Positions 27,055 through 36,872 are shown, numbered from the stretch's first letter. The stretch is 64,000 nt of DNA from Actinopolyspora halophila DSM 43834 (GCF_000371785.1 NZ_AQUI01000002.1:3265276-3329275); one strand, 5' to 3'. A program made the numbers and translations. The notes: generated by a model not told the origin, from the sequence alone.

Positions 27055-29511
27055 TCACGACCGGTTCTGGTGGTTGTGCATGATGTGTTTGGTGCGGGAG
27101 TAGTCGTCGAGGGCGTAGAGGGACAGGTCGCGGCCGTAGCCGGATCCCTTGAAGCCGCCCCAGGGGAGTTCGCTGGCCAGCACGAGGTGCGAGTTGACCC
27201 AGACGGTGCCTGCGTCGAGGCGGGCGGCCAGGGTGTGGGAGCGGCGTGCGTCGTCGGTCCACACGGAGGCGGCCAGGCCGTAGGGCACGGCGTTGGCGCG
27301 ACGGATGGCCTCGTCCTCGTCGGTGAAGGTCTCGACGGTGACCACGGGGCCGAAGACCTCCTCGCGGGTGATCTCGGCGTCGGCGGGCACGTCGACCAGC
27401 ACGGTGGGGGCGATGAAGTAGCCGGGTCCGTCGAGCGCGTCGCCGCCGATGGCGGCGCGGGCGCCGTCCTGTTGTGCGCGGTGGAGGTAGCCCAGCACGC
27501 GGTCGTAGTGGGCCTTGGAGACCACGGGGCCGAGTTCCACGTCGCTGCCGGCGCGGGGGTCACCCACGGTCAGGGTGCTGACTTCGCCGACCAGGTGCTC
27601 GACCAGCTGGTCGGCGACCGATTCGTGGACCAGCACGCGGCAGCCCGCGCCGCACTCCTGGCCGGAGTTCCAGTAGCCGGCCGTGCGCAGGGCCGAGGCC
27701 GCCGCGGCCAGGTCGGCGTCGGCGCACACCACCACGGGGGCCTTGCCGCCGAGTTCGAGGTGGACGCGCTTGAGGTCCTCGGCGGCGTTGCGGGCCACCG
27801 CCCGGCCGCTGCCCACCGAGCCGGTCAGCGCCACCATCTGTACGTCGGGGTGTCGGGAAAGCCGGTCACCGACCACGTCGCCGTAGCCGGTGACGATGTT
27901 GACCACCCCGGCGGGCAGCAGGTCGGCGACCAGCTCGGCGAACTTCAGCGTGGTGATCGGGGTGTGCTCGGAGGGTTTGAGCACGAGGGTGTTGCCTGCG
28001 GCCAGGATCGGGGCGATCTTCCAGGCGGCCATCATCAGCGGGTAGTTCCACGGGGTGACCACCCCGATCACCCCGAGCGGTTCACGCTGGATGACCGACA
28101 GGTGCTCGTCGACGTAGTCGCCCGCGGCCATGGAGGTGCTCGCCCGGACGGCCCCGGCCATGAACCGGAACGAGTCGACCGTGCCGGCGACGTCGTCGCG
28201 GGCGACCTCGAACGGTTTGCCCGTGTTGGCCGCCTCGAGCGTGGCGAGCAGCTCGGCGTGCTCGGCCACGCGGTCGGCGATCGCGTGCAACACGTCCGAA
28301 CGGTCCTTGGGCACCCTGCGTGCCCACGCGGACTGGGCCGCGCTCGCGGCCGAGACCGCACGATCCACATCAGCCGCCGTCCCGTTGGGAGCCTGGAACA
28401 GCACCTCTTCCGAGCACGGATCGACCACGTCGATGCCCCGCCCCGAGGCAGGCGCCACGAGCGCACCGTCCACGAAGTGCCGCCCCGGCGGGAAACTCGC
28501 CGTCACACCCCACGACGGCGCCCCCCTGGCGCGGTGAACCGCGGCCGTTCCAAGGCCCACAGCCGTTCCGGCCCCGGCCGTTCCGAGAGCCGCGGTCTTT
28601 CCGGAGCCGACCGAGCCGGACGGGGAATCCGGTTTCACCGTGGCCAGGTGCGCCGAAATGTTCTCGGCCGCGGCGACATCGGTGTCCAACAACGGCTTGC
28701 GGGTACTCCCGCCCGGCAAGCCCAACGCGTTCAGGGCCGTTTTGATCGCCGGGATGAACGGCACGGACATCATCGCGTCCATCAACGGATAGATCCTCGA
28801 CCACTCGGCACTCGCGCGCTCGGAGTCACCGGCGCGCAGCGCGCGGTGGACGGAGGCCAGCTCGGCCGGGATCACGTTCGCGGTACCGGCCACGACACCG
28901 GCGGCCCCCTCTGCGAGCGCGGACAGGACCAGCAGGTCCCAACCGACGAACGTGGAAATGACGTCACCGTGGTGGTGAATCAACTGCCCCACCTGCGACA
29001 GGTCGGCGCTGGTGTCCTTGATGTAGCGGATGTTGTCGACCTCGCGGGCCAGCTGCCCGACCATCTCGGGCGAGAGGTTCACCCCCGTGGCCCCCGGCAG
29101 GTTGTACAACATCACCGGAACATCGACGCTGCCCGCCACCGTGCGCAGGTAGTGCAACGTCTCGTCATGGGTGAGCGGCTCGTAGTACGGAGCCACCACC
29201 ATCACCACCGAAGCACCCACCTCCTGCGCGTGCCGCGACAGCTCGATCGCCTCGTTGGTGCTCAACGCACCGGTCTGCGCCACCACCGGCACCCGTCCGG
29301 CAGCCTGATCAACCACCGTCTCCACGACCAGACGGCGTTCCGCGTTGCTCATCGCGGCGAACTCACCCGTCGACCCGCACGCGACGAGACCATCGACCCC
29401 GCCCGCGACACTGTGATCGACCAAGTGACGCAAACCAGGCACATCGATCTGCCCGTCCGTCGTGAACGGGGTGGAAAGAGCGGTGAGAATACCACTCAGC
29501 TGTGACGACAT
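27055..29511 (-). CDS. DapA-family aldolase/dehydratase fused to aldehyde dehydrogenase
   Basis: One 818-codon frame joins two complete enzymes. Residues 1-290 are a DHDPS/NAL-family TIM barrel with CGSTGE (45-50), the catalytic Tyr136 in LYNLPGATGV and Schiff-base Lys165 in RYIKDTS. Residues 345-818 are an aldehyde dehydrogenase with TPWNYP, the NAD motif GSVGSG, general base E586 in LELGGK and nucleophile C620 in NSGQECGAG; its end (LPWGGFKGSGYGRDLSLYALDDYSRTKH, in two parts) is like aminobutyraldehyde dehydrogenases. A Gly/Ala/Thr-rich linker spans about 292-343. The aldolase could release an aldehyde acid that the dehydrogenase oxidises, as in the alpha-ketoglutarate semialdehyde routes. 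A GTG at residue 336 might allow the dehydrogenase alone. Confidence 0.88.
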   Translation of the reverse strand: MSSQLSGILTALSTPFTTDGQIDVPGLRHLVDHSVAGGVDGLVACGSTGEFAAMSNAERRLVVETVVDQAAGRVPVVAQTGALSTNEAIELSRHAQEVGASVVMVVAPYYEPLTHDETLHYLRTVAGSVDVPVMLYNLPGATGVNLSPEMVGQLAREVDNIRYIKDTSADLSQVGQLIHHHGDVISTFVGWDLLVLSALAEGAAGVVAGTANVIPAELASVHRALRAGDSERASAEWSRIYPLMDAMMSVPFIPAIKTALNALGLPGGSTRKPLLDTDVAAAENISAHLATVKPDSPSGSVGSGKTAALGTAGAGTAVGLGTAAVHRARGAPSWGVTASFPPGRHFVDGALVAPASGRGIDVVDPCSEEVLFQAPNGTAADVDRAVSAASAAQSAWARRVPKDRSDVLHAIADRVAEHAELLATLEAANTGKPFEVARDDVAGTVDSFRFMAGAVRASTSMAAGDYVDEHLSVIQREPLGVIGVVTPWNYPLMMAAWKIAPILAAGNTLVLKPSEHTPITTLKFAELVADLLPAGVVNIVTGYGDVVGDRLSRHPDVQMVALTGSVGSGRAVARNAAEDLKRVHLELGGKAPVVVCADADLAAAASALRTAGYWNSGQECGAGCRVLVHESVADQLVEHLVGEVSTLTVGDPRAGSDVELGPVVSKAHYDRVLGYLHRAQQDGARAAIGGDALDGPGYFIAPTVLVDVPADAEITREEVFGPVVTVETFTDEDEAIRRANAVPYGLAASVWTDDARRSHTLAARLDAGTVWVNSHLVLASELPWGGFKGSGYGRDLSLYALDDYSRTKHIMHNHQNRS

Positions 29512-29616
29512 CGAGAATCTCCCTGATTGGTGGTGTAGTACGAGCGGCCCCTCCGCACCAGACGCTGGGCCGCTGTGCCGCCCCGGAACTTTCGGGTTCC
29601 GTCTTCGCCGGTTCCG

Positions 29617-31002
29617 CTATTCGGCGACTGCGCTCCCGGAAGAGGCCTTGGAGGCCTGCCGTTCGGTGGCCAGGAGGCTCTGGGCCTCCTGCGCGGCCGA
29701 GAAACCGGTTTGGATCGCCGTCTCGCTGTAGAGCGTGCCGAGGTAGTCGCCTGCCAGGAACACCCGGCCGCCACGACGGGTCAGCGTCTGTTGCAACTTC
29801 CCGCGGCCCGGGAAGCAGTAGGGCGCACCCGTGGGCCAACGTTGCACCTGCGTCTCGACGACCTTGTCGGCGAAACCGGGCAACGTCTGGTCCAGATCGG
29901 ATAGATAGGTCCGGCGGATCTCCTCGTCGTCGCGCTCGAGCAGATCGCGCGCGAGGCTGCCCGGCGAGAAGGTCATGATGCTGCTACCGGGCTGACGTTC
30001 CGTCTCGAGAGCCCGCGCGATGTTGGACATGTTCAACGCGATGTTGAACGACCGTTTCGGCGTCGCGATGCCGTAAGCGTCGTCCCAGACCTGACGCTCG
30101 GTCTCGTCGGTGAGGAACGCCGCACTCACGTAGGGGCCGTAGACCACCTTCGACAGCGCCTCGCGCACATCGGGATCGAGGTCGACCGCGACTCGGTGGC
30201 TGACGGTCGCAGGCGTGGCCAGCACCACGCAGCGCGCCTCGACCTCCTTCTCGACCCCGTCCTGGCGGTACCGGACCACGGCCGACCCGTTCTTCTGAAC
30301 GATCTCCTCGACCGTCGAGTTCAACTCGACCCGGTCGGACAGGGCAGCGGATATGCTTTCGGTGAGCGTGGCGGGGCCACCGAAAACGCTCCGCGAGAGG
30401 CCGCTGCCGATGTTCCACACGAGACTGAAGTAGCCGACGCCGGCACCGGCCGAGATCTCGTCGATGTCCGCGGAGGAACGGGTCACGGTGGGTTTGAACA
30501 GCGCTTCGGCGTCCTCGGGCAGGTCACCGAGGAAATCGGAGAAGCTGCGGTCGTTCATGAAGTTGTAGACCCGTTGCTGCCGCGCGCTCTCGTCCTCCCC
30601 GGGGCGCAGTCGGACGGTTCTGGCGTACTTGGCCACGGCCAAGCCGACCTTGGCCCCGGCCTTGAGCACTCCGAGACGAGCGGACCACGACATGGGGATC
30701 CGGAACGGATAGCTCTCCACGCGCCCCTTCAGCAGGAGCTTGCCGTTCATGGCCAGCCCGGCCAACGAACCCGGTACCTCCATCGAATCGATACCGGTGT
30801 CCTCGAGCAACCGAGACGTTGCCGAGTTTCCGCCCGCGAAGACGTGCGCTCCCCAGTTGAGCCAGTACGGTCCACGGCGTTCCGAGCGAATACGCCCGCC
30901 GACCCGCTCCTCCGTCTCGAGCAGGATCGAGTCCCAGTGCCTCAACCGCCACGCGGCCGCCAGACCTGCAATGCCGCCTCCAACGATGACGACGTCTTTC
31001 AT
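29617..31002 (-). CDS. Flavin amine-oxidase/protoporphyrinogen-oxidase-like FAD protein
   Basis: This 461-residue FAD protein starts [19 protein letters not shown] and continues ETEERVGGRIRSE, then ends with the flavin motif GGRVFLAGDYLGTLYSETAIQTGFSAA. The overall length and order fit the NAD(P)-binding amine-oxidase superfamily. The normal haem-pathway PPOX neighbours are missing, so an amine or cyclic substrate is more likely. It sits 105 bases upstream of the aldolase-aldehyde dehydrogenase fusion in the same direction, which suggests it supplies an aldehyde to that protein (inference). ATG 31002 follows GGAAGG. Confidence 0.8.
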   Translation of the reverse strand: MKDVVIVGGGIAGLAAAWRLRHWDSILLETEERVGGRIRSERRGPYWLNWGAHVFAGGNSATSRLLEDTGIDSMEVPGSLAGLAMNGKLLLKGRVESYPFRIPMSWSARLGVLKAGAKVGLAVAKYARTVRLRPGEDESARQQRVYNFMNDRSFSDFLGDLPEDAEALFKPTVTRSSADIDEISAGAGVGYFSLVWNIGSGLSRSVFGGPATLTESISAALSDRVELNSTVEEIVQKNGSAVVRYRQDGVEKEVEARCVVLATPATVSHRVAVDLDPDVREALSKVVYGPYVSAAFLTDETERQVWDDAYGIATPKRSFNIALNMSNIARALETERQPGSSIMTFSPGSLARDLLERDDEEIRRTYLSDLDQTLPGFADKVVETQVQRWPTGAPYCFPGRGKLQQTLTRRGGRVFLAGDYLGTLYSETAIQTGFSAAQEAQSLLATERQASKASSGSAVAE

Positions 31003-31670
31003 CGGTACAGCCTTCCTGAGAGTGGTTGCAACTGTGCTGCCGGACTTCACGAAGAGAGCGGTCGCGAGGTCACCCGCTGCACAGCAGAGCGACGCGAGAT
31101 TGCGGACAACCCCGCTGAAGGTTGTCTCGCGATAGCCGGGCGTGGTCCCGCTCAGACGAGGGAAACTGTGGACAGCGCCCCAACCGGGCCGGATCGCACC
31201 GCTCACGGCGTCCACACCCTGTCGGCACGCCGTGAGCGCACCGCCCTCGGTCGGGCTCGGACTCTCCCGTCCACATGACCTTTCCCCGAACATGCCGGGA
31301 CCGGATCCGCACTACACCGAGTGGACGGTCAATGGCGAGACGGCGTCGACGATTGCCTGTCGCCGGTCGGATCGTTCACAACAACTCCTGCGAATGCCTG
31401 CCCCCGCGGAGACTCAGCCGCCACACCGTCCGTCGATCGCGGAGCGGGCCCCGCCGGGCCGGAGGTGCGCTGTTACCGAGTCGTCCAGCCGGAGGGCTGT
31501 TACTACGTCTACTACGTCGAAACGAACTCGCGGTTTTCATGGGTGCCGACGGCGCAGCCGACGGTTCGTCGAGGAAGTATGAGCACGTACCGGTTCGTCA
31601 ACAATATCCCTGCAGTCTCACCGGGCACGGTGCTTTTGGTGAGGCAAAAATTCATCCACACTGGGATCCC
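31003..31670. other. Divergent control region with a possible small ORF
   Basis: 668 bases separate the FAD protein from the fused regulator. A plus-strand frame from 31321 to 31674 could encode 117 residues (ending NNIPAVSPGTVLLVRQKF plus five more), and its stop overlaps the next ATG as ATGA. It has no recognised domain and no clear ribosome site, so it is only a candidate. The stretch 31500-31670 is noticeably richer in A and T than its surroundings and probably holds promoters for both directions. Confidence 0.35.
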
Positions 31671-33554
31671 ATGACCGGACAATCCCGCAACGCGGTGATA
31701 CTCACCGACAGCGAACGTGCCACGCTGGTGAGCTGGACACGGAGCCGCAACCGCTCGCGAGCGGCGGTCCTGCGAGCGCAGATCGTGCTGGCCTGCGAAC
31801 AGGAGGCCACCAACACGGCGGTGGCGGGCGAACTCGGGGTGTCCGTGGACACGGTGCGCAAGTGGCGTCGCCGGTTCATCGCCGAGCGTCTCGACGGTCT
31901 CACCGAACGACATCGCTCGGGGCGCCCTCCGAGCACGGGCGAGGACACGATCACCCAGGTACTCGTGCGTCTCCTGGGACCGGCTCCCACCGGACGCCGT
32001 TGGTCGACTCGCGCCATGGCCTCGGCAGTCGGCACGAGCCAGAAAGCGGTGAGCCGCATCTGGCGCAAGTACCGGATCCAGCCGACACAGCGAACCCCGG
32101 TCCCGGAGCACGCGGGTCGGGCTCGGCTGCCGCTCCGGATCCACGACGTGGCCGGGTTGTTCCTCGACCCTCCCACACGTGTACTGGCCGTTACCGCGGA
32201 CGCGGACGCTCCTTCCCCGCAACAACAACCCACCACGGCGACCATGCATCGGCGCACCGCGGAGGCCCGGGAACTGTTCGCGGTGGCGAACGCGTTCTCC
32301 GAGGTCAACAACGGCACGCAGCAGCACGATCGAGCCGCCGATGACACAAGGCTGCGGGCCTTCCTGGACAGCCTCGACCGCAGCGTGCCCGCGAGGATGA
32401 CGATCCATCTCCTCGTCGACGGCCCGAGCTCCACCGAGCACGGCACGACGGGGCAACGGCCGGGAGAGCACTCGCGGCTCCGCTGGCACACCGTTCCCCC
32501 GCAGGGGTCGTGGCTCGACGAAGTCGACGTGCTCCTGGCGCACAACCCGTTGCCCAGCAATGAATACGTGCTCGGCTTCGGAGCCTCACTGGCCGGGCTT
32601 CGCGAGGAACTCCGCACCTGGTGTGACACGTGGAATCCGCCAGGTCCCCCTTTTTCCTGGACGAAGAGCCCGCGGTCGCTCTGGAGAGGCGACCACGATT
32701 ACCGCGGACTTACTAATGACTCAAATTCCGGCAATGCACCCCGTGTTCGGACGCCGGAGACCGACGGTCAACGGCCGCACGGCGACACGCAGGCCTCCAC
32801 CTCGGGGACGACTCGGGTCGCCGACCACGTCGCCCAGCTCGTTCGAGAAGCGCTTGCCGGCGGCCGGTTCAAGCCCGGCGAACGAATCAAGGAAGCCCCG
32901 CTGGCGAACAGGCTCGGTGTCTCCCGGGGGCCGGTACGTGAGGCCCTGCGCGTACTCGGCGAAGAAGGAATGCTCGAGCTGCTGCCCAACCGCGGGGCCG
33001 CCGTTCCGCACATGAGCACGACCAGCATCCTCGACCTGTACGCGTCGCGCGCCTCCTTGGGCGGCTTGCTGATGCGACGCATGGCCATGCACCCTCGCTC
33101 GTCCCTGGGCGCAGTGAGCTCGGCGCTGGCCGAGGTCCAGCACGTGGCCAGGAACAACGATCACGCACGTATCGGCGAAGCCGATCTCCACTTCCAGGAC
33201 ACGATAGCGCGAACGGCGAACCTGCCCCAGACGGGAGTGATCTTCGAACGCCTGAGCATGCGCCTACGCATGTTCAACGCTGTCCTTCGGCTGGACTGGG
33301 CCGAAGCCATGGACCTCATCGCGCACGAGAACTCGGGCATCCACGACGCGATCCGCAACGGGGACGGCAACGAAGCCGCCCGACGCTGGCGCGTGAAGAT
33401 CGAACGCAGCGTCCGCTACATGGTCGCCCAACTCCCCCAGGACCACTTCGACCTGAATCTCTGGGTCACCATCGCCGGAAAACCGGATCCCCGCCCGGGT
33501 GATCCGCGCAACGCTCACGCCGGCGCCGGTTCGCCCCCGCACACCGACACGTGA
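31671..33554 (+). CDS. IS630-type transposase-derived domain fused to a GntR/FCD regulator
   Basis: One 627-codon frame. Residues 8-135 match the IS630 transposase N-terminus (LTDSERATLVSW, AQIVLACEQEATNTAVAGEL, VSVDTVRKWRRRFIAERLDG, WSTRAMASAVGTSQKAVSRIWRKY). Residues 158-335 follow the IS630 DDE domain but are worn: D177 remains in TADADA (usually VDEKS), D250 in LLVD, and the last Glu is D286 (WLDEVD); the conserved NYxTH is lost. Residues 382-445 are a GntR winged HTH and 450-590 an FCD domain. The GntR part has no in-frame ATG, GTG or TTG close before it, so it depends on the upstream part. This looks like a domesticated transposase now used as a DNA-binding regulator. Confidence 0.85.
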   Translation: MTGQSRNAVILTDSERATLVSWTRSRNRSRAAVLRAQIVLACEQEATNTAVAGELGVSVDTVRKWRRRFIAERLDGLTERHRSGRPPSTGEDTITQVLVRLLGPAPTGRRWSTRAMASAVGTSQKAVSRIWRKYRIQPTQRTPVPEHAGRARLPLRIHDVAGLFLDPPTRVLAVTADADAPSPQQQPTTATMHRRTAEARELFAVANAFSEVNNGTQQHDRAADDTRLRAFLDSLDRSVPARMTIHLLVDGPSSTEHGTTGQRPGEHSRLRWHTVPPQGSWLDEVDVLLAHNPLPSNEYVLGFGASLAGLREELRTWCDTWNPPGPPFSWTKSPRSLWRGDHDYRGLTNDSNSGNAPRVRTPETDGQRPHGDTQASTSGTTRVADHVAQLVREALAGGRFKPGERIKEAPLANRLGVSRGPVREALRVLGEEGMLELLPNRGAAVPHMSTTSILDLYASRASLGGLLMRRMAMHPRSSLGAVSSALAEVQHVARNNDHARIGEADLHFQDTIARTANLPQTGVIFERLSMRLRMFNAVLRLDWAEAMDLIAHENSGIHDAIRNGDGNEAARRWRVKIERSVRYMVAQLPQDHFDLNLWVTIAGKPDPRPGDPRNAHAGAGSPPHTDT

Positions 33555-34086
33555 TCCCCGGACGTTCCGCGGGCGCGGCCCAGGGTGCGTTCGGACGGAA
33601 CGGCGAGGTCCCGGCCAGCGACTCGGCCGCCCCACGACCGTGAGCACGTCGCTCACGCGACGCCCCGAGGAACCCCTCGTCCAGCGACGGACCCTCGGAG
33701 TCGGTCGGAGGAAGCACCTCCCCGGCGGCAGTCCCGCTCGACATCTTCGGCATGGCTCCGTACTCAGGTCTTCCTCGTGCTCCGGCTCCGGACGATCGGG
33801 GCTGTTCCTCGATGGTCCGGTGACGCGGTGAGCACGTCGCCGAAGTGACCGTGCGGCCCTCTCAGGGACGGGTGTCAGGTGTGATGGCTCCGCACGGCGT
33901 TGCGACCATCGCAGCAACGGCGGCATCGTAAGATGTGATCACAGATCACACAAGTCCGTGTTTGGGCTCCACCCTCGAGAGCACACCCGCGACGAGGCCA
34001 CCTCCGTGGTTCTCAGCAGCATCCGAATCCCTCGTCACCGCCCTGCGGGAGGCGCCGCGAAGGTGTACGGAACGGTGCACGAAACA
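33555..34086. other. Intergenic region upstream of the alanine symporter
   Basis: About 530 bases without a supported gene. The region carries a GntR-type dyad at 33934-33950 and ends in the promoter of the symporter gene. Confidence 0.5.
33934..33950. promoter_or_regulatory. GntR-type dyad TGTGATC-ACA-GATCACA
   Basis: Seven-base perfect arms with a 3-base centre fit the GT-(N)x-AC form bound by FadR/FCD-type GntR proteins. It lies 137 bases above the symporter -35 box. Two FCD-type regulators are encoded on either side and could be its binder. Confidence 0.6.
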
Positions 34087-34114
34087 TTGACGCACTACGA
34101 ATTTTGTGTATAGT
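34087..34114 (+). promoter_or_regulatory. Promoter of the alanine symporter gene
   Basis: TTGACG at 34087-34092 and TATAGT at 34109-34114, with a 16-base spacer, 49 bases before the ATG. This AT-rich stretch is clearly different from the flanking DNA. Confidence 0.6.
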
Positions 34115-34163
34115 TCCGCCAAGCTCCAGGGGCGGGTGTCACCGAACCACTGGAGATCCCGAC

Positions 34164-35639
34164 ATGGATGCAGAGACGCTGTCCGCGATCAGCGACTGGC
34201 TCTGGCGACCAATGGCCTACTTCGCCTTGGGGATCGGTGTGCTTTTCACACTGCTCACCAAGGGAGTCCAGTTCCGTCGCTTTCCGGACATGATCAAGCA
34301 ACTCCGGTCGAGCAAGTCCGGGGACGGTGGATTGTCCTCGTTCCAGACCATGGCGCTGACCCTCTCGAGCAGGGCCGGGGTCGGCAGCATCGCGGGTGTT
34401 GCCACGGCTGTGGCCGCCGGTGGTCCCGGCGCCATCATGTGGATGACGATCACAGCTCTGCTCGGGTCCACCTGCGCCTACGCCGAGGCCGTACTCGCCC
34501 AGGTCTACAAACGCCGGATCCGGGGCGAGGACCGCGGCGGCATGCCGTACTACATCAAGTACGGATTGCGCACGCCCTGGCTGGCCATGATCTTGGCCCT
34601 GGTGACGATGATCGGATACGGCTTCGTCTTCCCCGGCATCCAGGCCAACAACATCGCCTCCAGCGTCCAGCTCGCCTTCGGCATCAAGGGGTGGGTGACG
34701 GGAATCGTCATCACCGGGGTACTCGCGATCGTGATCGTGGGCGGCACCCGCCGAATCGTGCACGTGGCCCAGACGATCGTCCCCTTCATGGCCATCGGCT
34801 ACGTCCTCACCGCCATCGTGGTCATCGCCATGAACCTGGAGCAGGTGCCGCAGGCGCTGATGCTCATCGTGTCCAGCGGCATGGGGACCGACCAGGTCTT
34901 CGGCGGCATCATCGGCTACGCCGTGGCCTGGGGTGTGCGTCGGGCGATCTTCGCCTCGGCGACCGGCCTGGGTGAGGGCACCTTCGCCGCGGCCGCCGCG
35001 CGCACCACCCACCCGGGTAAGCAGGGCATCATCCAGGCCTTCAGCATCTACATCGACATCCTGCTGATCTGCATGGCCACCGGCCTGATGATGGTCGTGA
35101 CGGGCACCTACCACGTCAAGGACCCCTCCGGCGGCTTCATCATGAACAACGTCCCCGGAGCGGTCGCCGGTCCGAACTTCGTGCAGGCCGCGATCGACAG
35201 CAGTCTGCCGGGGTGGGGTTCGGTGTTCGTCGCCCTCGCGATACTGCTGTTCGCCTTCACCTCGCAGGTGTTCTTCTTCTACGTGGCGAGCACGAACCTG
35301 GTGTTCCTGCTCGGCGAGCGGCGCAGCCACCTGCTGGAGACCGTGCTGAAGGTCGGCGCGCTGGCGATCTCGTTCATCGGAGCGGTGGTCAACGCCGATG
35401 CCATGTGGGCAGCCGGCGACATCGGCTACGCGCTCATCGGGTGGATGAACATGATCAGCGTGCTGTTGCTGGCCCCGATCGTGCGCAAGGTCATCAAGGA
35501 CTACGAACACCAGCGCCGGATGGGCATCGATCCCGTCTTCGACCCGCACCGGATCGGCATCCGCGGGGCGGAGTTCTGGGAGAGCAAGGACTCCGAAGAA
35601 CGTGCGAACGCACACGGAGCGGAAAGGCCCGGGACCTGA
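34164..35639 (+). CDS. Sodium:alanine/glycine symporter (AGCS family)
   Basis: This 491-residue transporter has about eleven membrane segments and the AGCS marks GGLSSFQTMALTLSSRAGVGSIAGVATA, TCAYAEAVLAQVYK and WGVRRAIFASATGLGEGTFAAAA. It moves alanine or glycine with Na+ across the membrane. ATG 34164 has GGAG eight bases upstream. A GntR/FCD gene follows 43 bases later. The D-alanine genes further downstream give a loose functional link (inference). Confidence 0.92.
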   Translation: MDAETLSAISDWLWRPMAYFALGIGVLFTLLTKGVQFRRFPDMIKQLRSSKSGDGGLSSFQTMALTLSSRAGVGSIAGVATAVAAGGPGAIMWMTITALLGSTCAYAEAVLAQVYKRRIRGEDRGGMPYYIKYGLRTPWLAMILALVTMIGYGFVFPGIQANNIASSVQLAFGIKGWVTGIVITGVLAIVIVGGTRRIVHVAQTIVPFMAIGYVLTAIVVIAMNLEQVPQALMLIVSSGMGTDQVFGGIIGYAVAWGVRRAIFASATGLGEGTFAAAAARTTHPGKQGIIQAFSIYIDILLICMATGLMMVVTGTYHVKDPSGGFIMNNVPGAVAGPNFVQAAIDSSLPGWGSVFVALAILLFAFTSQVFFFYVASTNLVFLLGERRSHLLETVLKVGALAISFIGAVVNADAMWAAGDIGYALIGWMNMISVLLLAPIVRKVIKDYEHQRRMGIDPVFDPHRIGIRGAEFWESKDSEERANAHGAERPGT

Positions 35640-35682
35640 TTCCGGTGCGGGTGGGCACATCTCCCCCGTGCGGGATCCTACG

Positions 35683-36375
35683 ATGACATCCATGGCGTTG
35701 CGCAGGCTTGAGCCGAGTTCCCGGATGGGAGACCAGGTCTTCGAGGCGATCCACTCCGCGATTCTCAGTGGTGAGCTGTCCGCGGGCCACCGTCTGCGCA
35801 TCCGGGAACTCGCCGACGAGCTCGGCACGAGCGTCATGCCGGTCCGGGAAGCCATCCGGCGGCTCGAGAACATCGGACTGGTCGATGCCGTCCCGCGCAA
35901 GGGTGCCGTGGTCAAGAGCTTCACCTCCGAGGAGCTGCTGCACATATACGCGGTTCGACGGCTGCTCGAGGTGGAAGCCGCCACGTGGGGCGCGAGCAAG
36001 GTCTCGTCACACGGGCTGGCCCGGCTGGAAGCCGAGTACCACGGGATGGAGCAGGCCGTTTCGGATCGACGAGTGATCGACTACCTCGACCACGACGAGG
36101 AATTCCTCGGCGTCGTCTACGAGGCAGCGGACAACCCGGTCCTGCTGGAGACGATCCGCACCCTGTGGCACCGGTGCCGCTCGTACAAGATCGTCGGTGC
36201 GCAGCGGGCACTCGACTCCGGACAGCCCGAGCACCTGCTCACCTACCAGAAGGGACTGCTCGACGCCCTGACAGCCGGCGACCCGCAGGCGGCCGCCACC
36301 ATCACCGGGGAGTCCCTCGACGTGGCCACCCACCGCATCCGGGAAGCTCTTCCGGACAGCTCCACCGAACACTGA
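35683..36375 (+). CDS. GntR/FCD transcriptional regulator
   Basis: This 230-residue protein has a winged HTH (MGDQVFEAIHSAILSGELSAG, GTSVMPVREAIRRLENIGLVDAVPRKGAVVKSF) and an FCD domain (YLDHDEEFLGVVYEAADNPVL, HLLTYQKGLLDALTAGD). The ATG at 35683 lies in MTSMALRR and has only a weak ribosome site. It follows the symporter gene by 43 bases and is probably co-transcribed. It is a natural candidate to bind the dyad at 33934. Confidence 0.85.
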   Translation: MTSMALRRLEPSSRMGDQVFEAIHSAILSGELSAGHRLRIRELADELGTSVMPVREAIRRLENIGLVDAVPRKGAVVKSFTSEELLHIYAVRRLLEVEAATWGASKVSSHGLARLEAEYHGMEQAVSDRRVIDYLDHDEEFLGVVYEAADNPVLLETIRTLWHRCRSYKIVGAQRALDSGQPEHLLTYQKGLLDALTAGDPQAAATITGESLDVATHRIREALPDSSTEH

Positions 36376-36764
36376 GCCGGGGATCCGGTTCCACAAGGGA
36401 GCGGGTGCGACCGGCGCCCGTCCGCCGGTCGAGGCAGTGCGAGCCGTCGGGCGGACGGCCCGCCGACGGCAGCGACATGTCCTGCGGGTCGTCGCCGCCC
36501 AAGGCGACGACCCGGTCCGTCTCGGCCGGCCCCCGCCCTCCGGCGGAACACGGCGCGTGCTCGGCAATCGACGTGCTCCGGACATGCGCCTTGCCGGATC
36601 CCCCCTCCTTCGGAACAGGCGGACGATGCCGCCGTCCGATTCATCCGTTCGGCCGTGAACGGCAGCGTCACGGACCACGGGGGTTCCCGCCTGGTCACCC
36701 CTCGTACGTGCTGTCCGCGACGGTGGCCGGGGACCGGTGTTCGAGAGGTGGTCCGACACGGCGA
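36376..36764. other. Intergenic stretch, no gene seen
   Basis: No frame here shows family similarity. It precedes the D-Ala-D-Ala dipeptidase operon, whose promoter probably lies in the less GC-rich part around 36780-36870. Confidence 0.45.
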
Positions 36765-36872
36765 ATGACCGATCGGACTATCCACACGGGCGACAAAACC
36801 GGCTGTTCGGCCGTATCCAGAGTACTTCTGGCCGATGTGGCAACATTCGGATCCCCCATAACGTCCGGTTAT

